Position numbers and translations under genes: made by a program. 64,000 bases of DNA from Parus major (taxonomy: Eukaryota > Chordata > Aves > Passeriformes > Paridae), in NCBI RefSeq assembly GCF_001522545.3, contig NC_031792.1, forward strand, positions 248,001 to 312,000. The letters are read 5' to 3'. Positions 1 through 10,184 of this stretch are shown piece after piece (within the stretch, counting starts at the first letter, position 1; every line of letters starts with the position of its first letter). The notes under the pieces are model-generated. The model had not been told where the DNA came from and made no database searches. It was given only the letters and a program-made list of their open reading frames with translations.

Positions 1-3000
1 ATGAAAACCTGACCTCTGCTGTGAAACTCTTCCCCCTGAAAGAGGCATGAGGTTAAAAGCTTGCTGTCCACATTGAGGCAGGCAGGAGTCTGCAGGTGTA
101 AATCAAATTCATCTGGCACCCAAATGTGTGGTGACATCTTATTGTTTATGTCATTCCATTTTTCCTAATCCATTTTCACCTCAAGTATTTAGTTGGCCAG
201 TCTTAACTTCCCAATGAACTTTGGAAACAGAGATGCATTTGTTGTTTTTCCTTTCAAAGCACAGTGCAATGTGGCCACTAAGTTTTAAGGAAGGGCAGGC
301 ACTGCAAGAACAGTATCCTGCAAGTGAAAAGGGACAAAACTGTGAAAGAAGAAGGTGAGCTGCACAAAGTAGTAACACCATTTATTTGTGTTTTGCCTCT
401 TCCTTTTTACATGGAATTCCTACTTCATCTACTTACAGGGAAGATCAGAAAGAGCATCTCAGCTAGTGACATCATAGTCTGATAGATGAAAGGGAGCAAC
501 ACTTCAGACCAAAGTATTTCTCAAAACTTTCTGCCTGGTTTGTGTCTGATGAGCCCCATCTAACAGTTGAGTAAACAACTCAAACACAGTATGCTCTGAC
601 CAGGTTGACATCCCGGTTCTCAATGCAGATAATGCTGTGGCCAGTTAAATATAACACGTACCACCTTGGGCTGCAGTTAATTGCTGTAAGCCATCACCAG
701 CACATCCACCTGCTGGAGCAGAGGATGGCCCTGCCACTCCTCACATCCCTGTTGCCTATCTGCTCCTCACACTTGCAGCAGAGATGACGAGAAAACCAGA
801 AAAAGTAATGATAAAGCAACATAAAAGAAATAAAATGATGCCAGATGACACTGCTTCTGCCTGAGACACCTTGCATCACACAGAACCCCTGAAGGCTGTT
901 CCCAGAAAGGGAGAAGCTACTGCTTCTGAACTTCAGTCCTGCTGCACTGCAAGTGGAGCAAGAGCAGCTGTGGGAGCGCCCAGCTGCCCGCTCTGGGATC
1001 AAGGACCTGCCTGCTCTCCAGAGCACGTGGGCTACAGCAGGATGTAAACATCGCTGTGCCGTGCAGCACTGCCTCGGTGGGCGTGGGCAGGGAAAGGGTG
1101 CCCAGCCCTAACAGAGGGAGAAGCTGTCAGCGGAAACAGATGTGGGCTGAAACCCAGAGAAGGCACAGAGAAATAAGGGGTACCTAAGAACAGTCAGGTT
1201 TAGAAATACTAAAGGGATCAGCTGCTCACCCTGTGTGATTTCCTGACTTGCACTGGCCTCCAAGCTCCTGTGGCTGCTACAGATCTTTTCTTCATTTTGT
1301 TATTCTGGGTCCTAAAGTCATTATTATTTTATCTCTGGCTGCTAAATCAGTACTTGCTGTATTTTTGACAATCACCTGTCAATCCACGATTAGAACTTGC
1401 ATTATTTTCAAACTGAGCTCTGTTATCTTACTTCTCCAATGGAGAATTATACATTAATATGTATATATATAAAATATGTATATGTATAATATATATATGT
1501 GTATAATTAATTAATATAATTAATATTAATTATACCTTAATAATGGCTTTGGCCCAATACCCTGGGAATGATCATTTTTTCTACTTCCAAGCAGTCACCA
1601 GAACTGTCTACTGCAAAGAGGCTCCTTCCACAAAACAATTACTTTCGCTTCATTTACAACCACAAGTAGTATGACCAATATGTCACTTGTGTGACTTACA
1701 TATTGTGTGTCATACATATTGTTTGTGTGTTCAGTGACACTCCTGAGTGTACTGGTGACCTCAGAATGGTCACTATCACTACCTGAGAAGGCAGCCCTGT
1801 GACCTATCAGAGAAGATCAAGAAAACCACTAAGTATCACTCAGCATTTGCCAGGCTAAACCATTCAGTTGACCATCACATGCCAAAATGCAGCTTTGAGG
1901 CAAACTAGGCAGGAACAGCCTCCCTCCAGTTTTTCAGAAATGTCATGACATTTGGATGGAGAGTGATTAAAAACCATAAAAATTTTTAACATGACCTAAT
2001 TCACCTGAAAAAGATTAATGCAATGCAAAGAAGGCCACTCAAGACTATAAATTAAAAGGTGAGGGAGGGCTTGGCTCGTGCCAGACATGGAGACTAACCA
2101 AGCAGGCATGGGACGATGGGCAGCAGAGCTTCCACGTACATTTCCCATTCAAACATTACAGTGTCCCAAATGGGTTCAACCTCAGAGTTGTGTGCAGATG
2201 AAGAATGGCTTTTCCTGAAGTAACCCAGCTACTAAAGAATGGAGAAGTTGCAAGTAAATGTCTATCACAATACTCTTGAGCAGTATTACTTTTCAAACAA
2301 TTTCCAGTTAAAGATCTCAGAGGAAAATCCACCTTCACAGGAGAAACTAACCTGCAGGCACTACCTGATGTTCTGATCTCTGTCTGAGCAATAACAATAT
2401 TAAACCATGCCACTATGGATGTGTTCAGCTGCATGGGGCTCTCAATGGCAATAAACCAGCAATGCAGCTGCTCCAATCAGCACCTGAAAAACTTTATTTT
2501 ACAGTAGAGTCACCTGCCCAGTGCTGTACTTCCCACTCCCCATCTTGGGGTTGGCCCCAGTTAGCACCTCACTTTCTTGGAAAGGGATAAGCTATTTTTA
2601 GAAGCTCATTCAAATGCCTGCTTAGTGACTGAAGCACAACATCTACCAGACTCCTCTGCTTTCAGCAGAGTAAACACCCTTGGAGGTTGGCAGGTAGTAA
2701 CCCTGAGACAAACACTGGGTGTTGGGAGCAGAGCAGAGTCCACTGGGAGTTCAGGGAGATGCTTCCCAAGCCATTACTTGCGATGCAATTTCAATAACAA
2801 ACAGCTGAGCACTTGGGGTGACCATTATGCACCAACTCAGATGAGGGGACATGTGTCCTTCCATTGTATAATTCAACAAAAACTTTGACCAGGAGCCACA
2901 CACAGACTTTACCAGGGCTTCTCCTCGGAGCAGCACTGACCTACAGAGAATGTCTTGAGATCACAGAACAGCTCCTGGCCTGGTCACCTCCACATGACAA

Positions 3001-5221
3001 CCCCCAAACTACACTGCTGCAGCTGTACCCTCAGGCATCACTCATGGCAGTACAATGGTGATTAGGGCTGCAGCTTCCAGAGCCCAGTTTTTTTTAGAAT
3101 TAGAAAGAATATATTACTCTTTATGGGGCAGAGGCTCAGCGTGGGTCTGTTACAGCTGTGTTACTGGGCATACAGATCTGCTTTGCCAGAGTCCTGGTTC
3201 CAACCTGGATGAGAAATTCTGATTTATGCTTTCCAATCTGAATACAGAGGAATGCTTATTAGAACACCTGAAATACTCTCATTCTGGTCACAACAAGCCT
3301 TCAATAATATCACTTCCAAGAAAGATGGTCAGTCAAACCACTACCTAGAAATATACAGCTTGCAGATGGTGAGAGAAAAGCTCTAGAGTTGCTGTATGGA
3401 TGCATGAAAAAAATCTTTGGTGGTGGTAAACTCATCTTTCATTCCTAAATGTATACTCTTAAAGAAACAGTACTAAAGTCAAACTATGCTCTGCAGCACA
3501 GCTTGGGGGGAACAGCTAACCCCACTCTGGGAATTCTGTGGCATCCCTGAGAAGTGATGAGCCACTGAGTTGAGGAGTTACCCGCTTCCTCCAACACAGT
3601 TCTATGAAACCTGCAGTTCAGCACTCGGGTGCCAATACAGAAGTGCATGGCAAAGCACTCTTGCAATGACATCTTAGAAAAAAAAAACAGAAGAAAAGAA
3701 ACAAAGCAACTTGCCTCCCCCCACATGAAAAACCTCTTGGGTTATCAACTCTGTGGTCAGCTTGGTTAGCCAGATCTCAGTCACTTCTATCCCTGAACTA
3801 CCACTGGTGAGATATTAACTGCTTCCTAGAGTACTCCATGAATTCCATCAAGCCATGTCTGCTGCAAACAACAACAAAGCATCCCAAAGTGCAGCCCCTG
3901 AGAAGGTGGTGTTAATGAGAGCAGTGCGACTCACACCCTACAGTCTGCACAGGTGAGGGTAGGAGTGTCCCCACGCTCAGCTCTGTGCATGCAAACACAG
4001 CCCCATTCCTCCAGGACTGAGGCCCACGGGAGCTGCCACTCTACAGGCAAGAAATTCCTCCAGCTCAGCCATGAGAGAAGAGCTCCACTTCATGGCATCT
4101 GATAGAAAATGCCAAAACCAGGCCAGAAAGACACAAGAAAACTGTATTTTCATGTGTGTTTTAATGCACTCTTCTATGGCCAGTGACAGGAAAGGAAAAC
4201 AACTGCTCTTTCTAGATAGAAAATAAAAAGATATGTTCACCCGGCCTACAGCTGACAACCTGCCTGGAGAAGAGGAGACAGAACTGGCCCTTCAAAAATC
4301 AATAAAGCCCTCCTGGTGCAAAACACCTGGGGAATTCTCTTGCCGGCGTAAGGATGTCGTTAAAGAGCGATGCAAAACAACTGGGGGAAAAGAACGCTGC
4401 AGCTCGTAGTAACACACCCCCATCATGTCTTCCCTGTTCTGTCAATAGGTGGGTTGTTGTCGCACTCCCACTCCGGCTGCCTTAGAAAGGCTTAAAAAAA
4501 AATAAAAATGAAGAGAAGAAGAGCAACTCAAAAAAAGGGTAAAAAAAATAAAAAAAAAAAAAGGAGCGCCAGCGCTCCGAGTACCGGGAACGGCCCCTCG
4601 CAACGGTCCCGCTGCCCCAACCTCCGCTTGGGGCATCCACAGCGGCGAAAGGGAGGAAGAAGAGGAAGAGGAGGAGGAGAAGGGGGAGGGCCGGTGCGCG
4701 ACACCCACCGCCGGGCCCGCAGGAGGGGCCGGCAGCCCAGCCCCCTCGAGCCCCCGCGCCCGGGGGAGGACGCGTCACCCCGCCGAGCATCCTCGGCACC
4801 GGGGGGCACCGGGAGGCCCCCGGCCCCATCCATCCTACCTCGCTCCCGGCGGCGGGGTGTGCGCAGCGCATCCCGCCCCGCCGCGGGCGCGGCGGGAGGC
4901 GGATAATGGAGGCGGCGGTAGGGAGGACGCACCGGCGGCAAGTCGCGTGCGCGGGGAGGGACCGCGAGGGCGGCCGGACCAGGACCGGCACCGGGTCCCG
5001 CCCGCCGACTCCCGCCACCCCCCCCACAGCCCCCCCCCCCCGGGCGCGCCCTTTGTGCGGGGCGCGGGAGGTGTGTCCGGCGACGGGCGGACTGTGCGGT
5101 CAGGGGTGGCTGGCTGGCTGCGCCCGGGTGTGTTCGGGCCGCCGCCGGGGAGTCGGGGATGCTGCGCCCGGGACCCCCCGCCTGCTGCGCCCCCCCGCCC
5201 CCGCCCCGCCGCGCCTCTCAC
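1..5221 (-). other. KMT2A: KMT2A intron 1 (5' portion)
   Basis: Begins at the GTGAGAGG donor next to coding exon 1 and runs off the left edge. I see no further KMT2A exon, which fits the very long first intron of this gene in other vertebrates. The segment next to the exon (about 4,560-5,221) is extremely CpG-rich and belongs to the promoter island. The rest is ordinary AT-balanced intron with one TA-rich microsatellite near 1,450-1,540. Short open frames on both strands have no protein-like character. Confidence 0.85.
1450..1540. repeat. TA-rich microsatellite
   Basis: A run of TATATA and TAATTAAT units inside KMT2A intron 1. It is simple sequence, with no open frame or gene attached. Confidence 0.8.
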
Positions 5222-5560
5222 CTCTCCGCTACCCGCCTCGGTGCCGCAGGCCGCGCGGAACCGCCGCAGGTTGATGCCGATGGTGGCCGAGACCTGGAGC
5301 GCCGCGTCGAAGCCGGGACCGGCCGCGGCCGCGGGGCCGCCGGGGCCCGGCGCTGCCCCGCCTCCGCCGCTTCCCGCCGCCCCGCCAGAGCACGGGCCGC
5401 CGCGCTCGCCCTCGCCCGCCGTCGCCGGCGCCGCCGCAGGTTCGGCGGGCCGCAGGCTGTGCACGGCCGGCACCCGTAGGCGGGACCCCCCCGGGCCCCG
5501 GCGGCCCCAGCCGCCGCTGCCGGGCCGGGCGGGGAAGCGCCACCGACCGCTGTGCGCCAT
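5222..5560 (-). CDS. KMT2A: KMT2A (MLL1) histone H3K4 methyltransferase, coding exon 1, partial
   Basis: This exon encodes the first 113 residues of the H3K4 methyltransferase that controls HOX and haematopoietic genes. The start is the ATG at 5,560-5,558, beginning MAHSGRWRFPARPG. Residues 6-13 (RWRFPARP) match the high-affinity menin-binding motif. GPGFDAALQV at 81-90 and LRRFRA at 98-103 match the segment that contacts LEDGF together with menin. Between them lies a Gly/Ala/Pro low-complexity stretch, shorter than in mammals. The exon ends in GSGE, phase 0, at a GTGAGAGG donor. AT-hooks, CXXC, PHD fingers and SET lie beyond the left edge. Downstream of ATP5MG and UBE4A on the same strand, the gene keeps the human order. 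Identification rests on the two conserved motifs and synteny. Confidence 0.95.
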
Positions 5561-5614
5561 CTTTACTGAGAGGCGACGAGCCAGAGAGCGGGGCCGGGCC
5601 GCACCCCGCGCCCT

Positions 5615-6027
5615 GCATAGCGCTTCGCCGGCCCGCGGAGGCGCTGCATAACAACGGGTGCCATGCAGGTTGTGGGGTTCCGCCATCCCGCCGCCCCGGC
5701 ACATGAATAAGCCATGCTCGATCAGTGGTAGCCCGGCATAACGCTGGGCGATATGCAGGGTCCCAGGCCCGAGCCCCAGTGCAGCCCCCCGTCCTGGATA
5801 GCGCAGCCTCGGGCCGCCGGGGCCCCTCATAGCTCGCAGTACCATGCAGGCGCGGGGCTCGTCGCGAGTCGGCCCCGGAACCTGCCTGGCGTATAATCGG
5901 GCTGCAAGCAACCCGCATAACCCCGACGGCGATGCCGAGCGGGAGCACGAGCCGCCGGCGCCCAGGACCGCGCATACGGCATAGGCGGTGCTGCCGACCC
6001 CCTGCATAGCGCCGGGCCGTATGCGGG
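5615..6027. repeat. Degenerate ~30-bp minisatellite with GCATARC-N10-ATGCRGG core
   Basis: At least five 24-base units share GCATARC, ten variable bases, then ATGCRGG: 5,646-5,669, 5,736-5,759, 5,827-5,850, 5,915-5,938 and 6,004-6,027. Half-sites with only the GCATARC-like end start at 5,615, 5,796, 5,891 and 5,972. Start-to-start distances are 31, 90, 60, 31, 64, 24, 57 and 32, close to multiples of about 30. GCAT and ATGC make each unit a small dyad. It lies 55-470 bases upstream of the KMT2A start codon. Spacings of 31 would break frame, so it is not coding. Confidence 0.7.
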
Positions 6028-6260
6028 GCGCGGGGCGCGGGCCCGGGCCCGGCACGGTAGAGCCCGCAGTCCCCGCGAGGACCTCGCGCCGCCGAGACCC
6101 TCCGCTGCGCGGCCCGGGACGAGCCGCTCCCTGAGGGGGCACCGCGACCCCGAGCTGCGGTACCGAGGGCGGGCGGCTTTGCCCTACCCTCCCGGCCCCG
6201 GCCGTGTCCTGCCTGCGGCCCCGCGCCCCGCCGGTGCCGCGTCCCGCTGGGTGCTACCCC

Positions 6261-8290
6261 CGGAGGAAGGTGACGGCGACAGCACCGAGCTGGCAACCTC
6301 GTCGTGTACAGCACAGTGAGAACAGGGTTAACATCCAACAAGTGCCCAGCGTATTCTCTGAGAACAGCGCTGCTAACACACGGATAAGATGTAAATCCCT
6401 CTGCTTGCGGACATAAAATACCCATTTTTCTCCCAAGTTGATCAGCAGGGAAGGGAAGGAGGGAGGGGCGGGGGTGAGGCTGTTTATCCCCGAGAGAGGC
6501 AGGCAGACACTGTTCCGGCTTCTGAGAGGACGAACAAGCTGCTGGAGCCTTTTGGGGTCACAGGTACTGCTTCTGCCTGGGATTCTGTGGGAGCAGGGCT
6601 GTGGGGGACTTCTCCTAAGGACTTCCAAGGAGAACTAAAATTAGTTTCTTCCTCTCTATGGACAGGAGCATTTTTGAGCTCTCCCTTGCTTTACTTAATC
6701 CCATCCTCCCACCAAAGCTTTTGCCAGGCCAGTCACTGCTGGTGTAAGCTGTGAATGCCCACCAGAACTTGCTTTGAGAGGGGCACGTGCAGACAAGAAC
6801 AAGTCAGAGAGGAGAGGCAGGTCCTGGAGCCAGATCAGACAGCCTTGCTCTCAATCAGGTTTTCTTGGGTTCAGAACCCTCCTTCCAGTCAAGCTCACAC
6901 ATCACATCCATATCTGATCTCCCTCTGCTTGAGGAACATATGCTGCAGAATCTCACAACACGCCTGGCCTATTCCGTCACTGGTCTCTCTACCTGCTGGG
7001 TGAAAGGTTTGTGATGACAGGAGCAAAAAGCCATTTTATAAAGGCTATTATTCACCCCTGCTCAGCCAGATCATTTGGCTGCAGCCCTGGTCAGGTTTGC
7101 TGGGGCTGAGCAATCACTAAACCCTCCCCAGCACTGGGAGGAGGGCTATGCAAGGCAGTCATGGTGTCCTGGCCAGGCTGGTGGGAGAAGCAAGCACAGG
7201 ACACAGGCTGGGCATGGGGCTGGAAGCACAGATCCAGTGGCTGATCCTGTTGCAGACTCCCTGGCAGAAGCTGGGGAGTTTATTGAATCTCAGTTTTCCC
7301 ATCTGTGGCATGGAAGTGACCTGTGACCAGTTGTGACTCAGAGCTGCTGGGGCAGGAACCCTTCTTTTTAACAAGAAAAAAGGAAAGGTTTCCATCCATA
7401 CCATGAACAACCTACTGGTTACCATGTCTGGAGTGTGTGAGCTCACCTGCACTCCCTGTCAGAAGCACACAAGGCTTCTTGCTGGGATGATGTGCTGAGA
7501 AGGTCAGTTCTTCTGCAGGGAAAAGAGCAAATTATGTGCTACTGGCACAGTCACCCCAGAGACATCGGGGTCATTGAGGGCTGGGGGCCTGTAGAGTCAC
7601 TGGTGTGCACAACACCCAGAAGAGCAAAGGAGCAGCCAAGATAACAATATCAACAAGGAGCAATGCTGACTAAAACCATCTTCTAAGACAGTAAAAACTG
7701 TCTAGCTTCAGAGAACTCCTACAAATTATTTTCTGAACATGTCAGAGCACAGGTCACTCATCAGGTTTTGTAGAAAATCCTGCAAGAGCTGGCTGACAAT
7801 GAGCAAGGTGGTAAGACCCTAGACAGCTCAACCTTTGGCCGGTTGACACATGCAGCAAAGCTCTGCTTACTTACACAGGCTTCCACTGCACCAGTCAGAC
7901 ACCAAACCAAAATAGCTGCCTGTAACCATGCTACATTCTTTTTGGAATAAGCCATGGAAATTGCTTTTGATAATGTAAAAAGTACTGGAATTTGGTTTTG
8001 GTTTCCACTAGCTGATGGGAATTGCATTCAGGAACAAATGGAATGTTTTCCCTGTGCAGCCTCAGATTCTGGGGCTCTCAAACCGCCCCTGGAGCCACAG
8101 TTGGGGCACAGTGAGTGTCCCAGAGCAGAGAGAATTTGGGTAACCAAAAGTGGTGTCACTAAAGCAGCTCTGGCACCCTTGGGACTGGCCCTTAGATCCC
8201 TCTTGATCCCTGCCAGCATTGCCCCTAGGACAGGCTGGCACCTGTCAGAGTGCCAGACAAGAATGACAACAGCTTGATATGGGCTCCTAG
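6261..8290. other. Intergenic: KMT2A promoter to ATP5MG 3' end
   Basis: About 2 kb between the KMT2A CpG island and the ATP5MG polyadenylation signal. It is ordinary mixed-composition DNA. I found no convincing exon, RNA gene or transposon remnant on either strand. Confidence 0.6.
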
Positions 8291-8291
8291 T

Positions 8292-8297
8292 TTTATT
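8292..8297 (-). terminator. ATP5MG: Polyadenylation signal of ATP5MG
   Basis: AATAAA on the minus strand, 60 bases past the stop codon. This gives a short 3' UTR, as expected for this small housekeeping gene. Confidence 0.75.
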
Positions 8298-8357
8298 GTC
8301 ACAGACCCCATTACAGACCCAGCACCGTGGCACCGCTGGCATTGCTGAAGTGAGTGT

Positions 8358-9439
8358 TCACACATTGTAGCCGATGATGCCGCCCTTGCCGATGATCTCC
8401 CCAATGTAAAACCACATCAGCACCTCCGTGGCCACCAGGCCATTCCTCAGTGCGTCCTGAAAGGAAAAAGCCACTGGTTAGACCTACACTCCCACAACAG
8501 CTCCTCCCCCACTCCCACATCCATGCCGGCCACCAGTTCCCAAGGCAAAAACCCAGAAGTGCAGCAGAGTGTTTGCTGTGCTCAGCCACCTCTCAACACA
8601 CCCCATCACAGAGATGTTCTACAACATTAAGTACACTGACAGCTGCTGTTCGTGGCTTTTTGCAGCCCTTTCAAGGATAATTTCTTAGCCCACACACGGG
8701 AAACACACTAATTTCAAGGCCAACTGATGACACAGCCGATCCAGAGGGCCGGGCTCATTCAGCCACCTACGGATAGTCACTTCCCTGTGACAGAAAACGA
8801 TCGGATCAGAGGGGAACAATCACTGCCTGCTCCAGGCTGGGAATAATTAAAGCAAAGCCGTTGAAATAAAACATTTTGAACTCCGGGGGGCCTGAATTTC
8901 CTGCACTTCAAATGGCGTTGACAACAGTTCCCACTGCTTCCCAAGGGCAGGAGCAGAGCAGGTCCCGGCTGGCCAGGAGCTGTCCCTGGGCACCGTCGCA
9001 TCCCGTCCCGGCCGGTACCTTGACGGTGAGCTGTGCCAGACGGCCGCTCTGGAAGGCCCTGACCAGGCCCTTCATGCTGTCGATGGCCCGGGGAATCTCG
9101 GCGGGGGTCGGCGGGGCCAGTTCCACCTTGGCGTAGTACCAGAACGTGGCCAAGCGCGGCTTCGAGTACGTCACGGCGGCTGCGGGGAGGGGGACCGGAG
9201 CGAACGGTGATTTCCCAACGGCGGGAGTCGCGAGGCCTCCCCGGGCCCAGCCCTGCTGTTCTCAGCCCTCTTCCCCGTCCCCTCCGCTCCCGCCGGCCTA
9301 GTCTCGCTCCCCGCAGCTCAGCCCATCCCATTCCGATCCCGCTCCCTCCAGCCCGTCCCCCTTCCCGGCCCTCACCCCCGATCAGCTCCGGCCCGCGCTG
9401 CACGAGCCGCTGCACGAGCCCCTGTGCGGCCTTGGCCAT
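8358..9439 (-). CDS. ATP5MG: ATP synthase membrane subunit g
   Basis: Subunit g of mitochondrial F1Fo ATP synthase, which sits in the inner membrane near the stator and helps dimers form on cristae. Three exons: 9,376-9,439, 9,019-9,179 and 8,358-8,456 (107 aa; phases close exactly). The core [20 protein letters not shown] followed by [11 protein letters not shown] is diagnostic. The C-terminal exon holds the single membrane helix ([19 protein letters not shown]) and ends GYNV. The protein is four residues longer than human because LVQR is tandemly repeated in the N-terminus (12-bp duplication at 9,396-9,419). It lies head-to-tail between UBE4A and KMT2A, as in mammals. A longer upstream frame in the same region is unspliced read-through. 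Confidence 0.96.
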
Positions 9440-9560
9440 CGCTGCGCGCGCTCAATGTCACCGCCGGTCACCGCAGCCGGCGTTCGCCGCGGGCAGCCCG
9501 CAGCGAGGACCCCGGGCCGCATGCGCGGGGCGGGGCGGGGCGGGGCCGGATCCCCGGGTT
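9000..9560. promoter_or_regulatory. ATP5MG: CpG-rich promoter region of ATP5MG
   Basis: CpG-dense DNA covers ATP5MG exons 1-2 and about 120 bases upstream, including a GGGGC-repeat SP1-like stretch near 9,527-9,545. It begins almost directly after the UBE4A 3' end, so the two same-strand genes are tightly packed. Confidence 0.6.
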
Positions 9561-9671
9561 CGAGACCCGCACGGTGCCCAGACCGCGCCTGTCTGGACCA
9601 AGCCCAAAGAGGCTTCTCTACAGCTCCCGGCACTGCCAGACCTCCATCACCAGCTGTAAGATGATCTCTGC

Positions 9672-9677
9672 GTTTAA
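9672..9677 (-). terminator. UBE4A: Candidate polyadenylation signal of UBE4A
   Basis: ATTAAA on the minus strand, about 510 bases past the UBE4A stop and about 230 bases before the ATP5MG start codon. It is a variant signal. I saw no AATAAA between the stop codon and the ATP5MG promoter, which is why I favour it. Confidence 0.45.
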
Positions 9678-10184
9678 TTTCCAACGCCCACCGTTCTCAA
9701 CACTCATTGGGGAAGTAAACCCTGCTACACCCCTGGCACATACAAGTTGGCAAAACGTCCCCCTCCTGTTGATCCCCCCTCCATTCCACTCTGGGAATGG
9801 ATGGAGGCATTGCTTTCACCAAGTGAAAGATGGTTACAGTTTAAACACGGAACAGAAGGAGGCTTTTGCTGTTGCTGGAAAAGAACGTGGCCAACACAAA
9901 GAGCAGGTAAATAGAGGGCCAGGGCACCACATCATGAGAAGGCTGTGTTCTTCTCCCAAGGCTGAGGCTCAAAGCTGAAGTGCAGTGGGAAGTCTTAGTA
10001 TTAAAGAGAGAGTCTTGAAAGGAAAAGAGAGAACAAGGGCTGTCAGGGAAGGTCTGAGGAGAGACTCCAAAGGTGGTGGCAATGCACTAAATGTGGCCAT
10101 CATAAGGGTGGCAGCTCCAGCCACTAGCCCTGCATGGCTGTGATCTTGCCCCTGACTGGAGATTTCAAGATGAGATCTTGTTTT

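Larger units (their letters stand above)
4560..6260. promoter_or_regulatory. KMT2A: CpG island / promoter of KMT2A
   Basis: Very GC- and CpG-dense DNA surrounds the KMT2A start codon and covers coding exon 1, the 5' UTR and the upstream flank. Long open frames here on both strands are a composition effect of few AT-rich stop codons. The upstream half (5,615-6,027) carries the degenerate GCATARC repeat listed separately. I cannot place the transcription start from sequence alone. Confidence 0.75.

Noticed and set aside
4482..5027. Overlapping frames with poly-Phe and poly-Arg/Lys
   Set aside because: Produced by poly(A/T) and GA-rich simple sequence at the edge of the CpG island.
4835..6142. 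435-codon minus-strand open frame over the KMT2A promoter
   Set aside because: It uses the KMT2A region in another frame or unspliced. CpG islands lack stop codons, and the repeat spacing of 31 shifts frame. Only 5,222-5,560 has family motifs.
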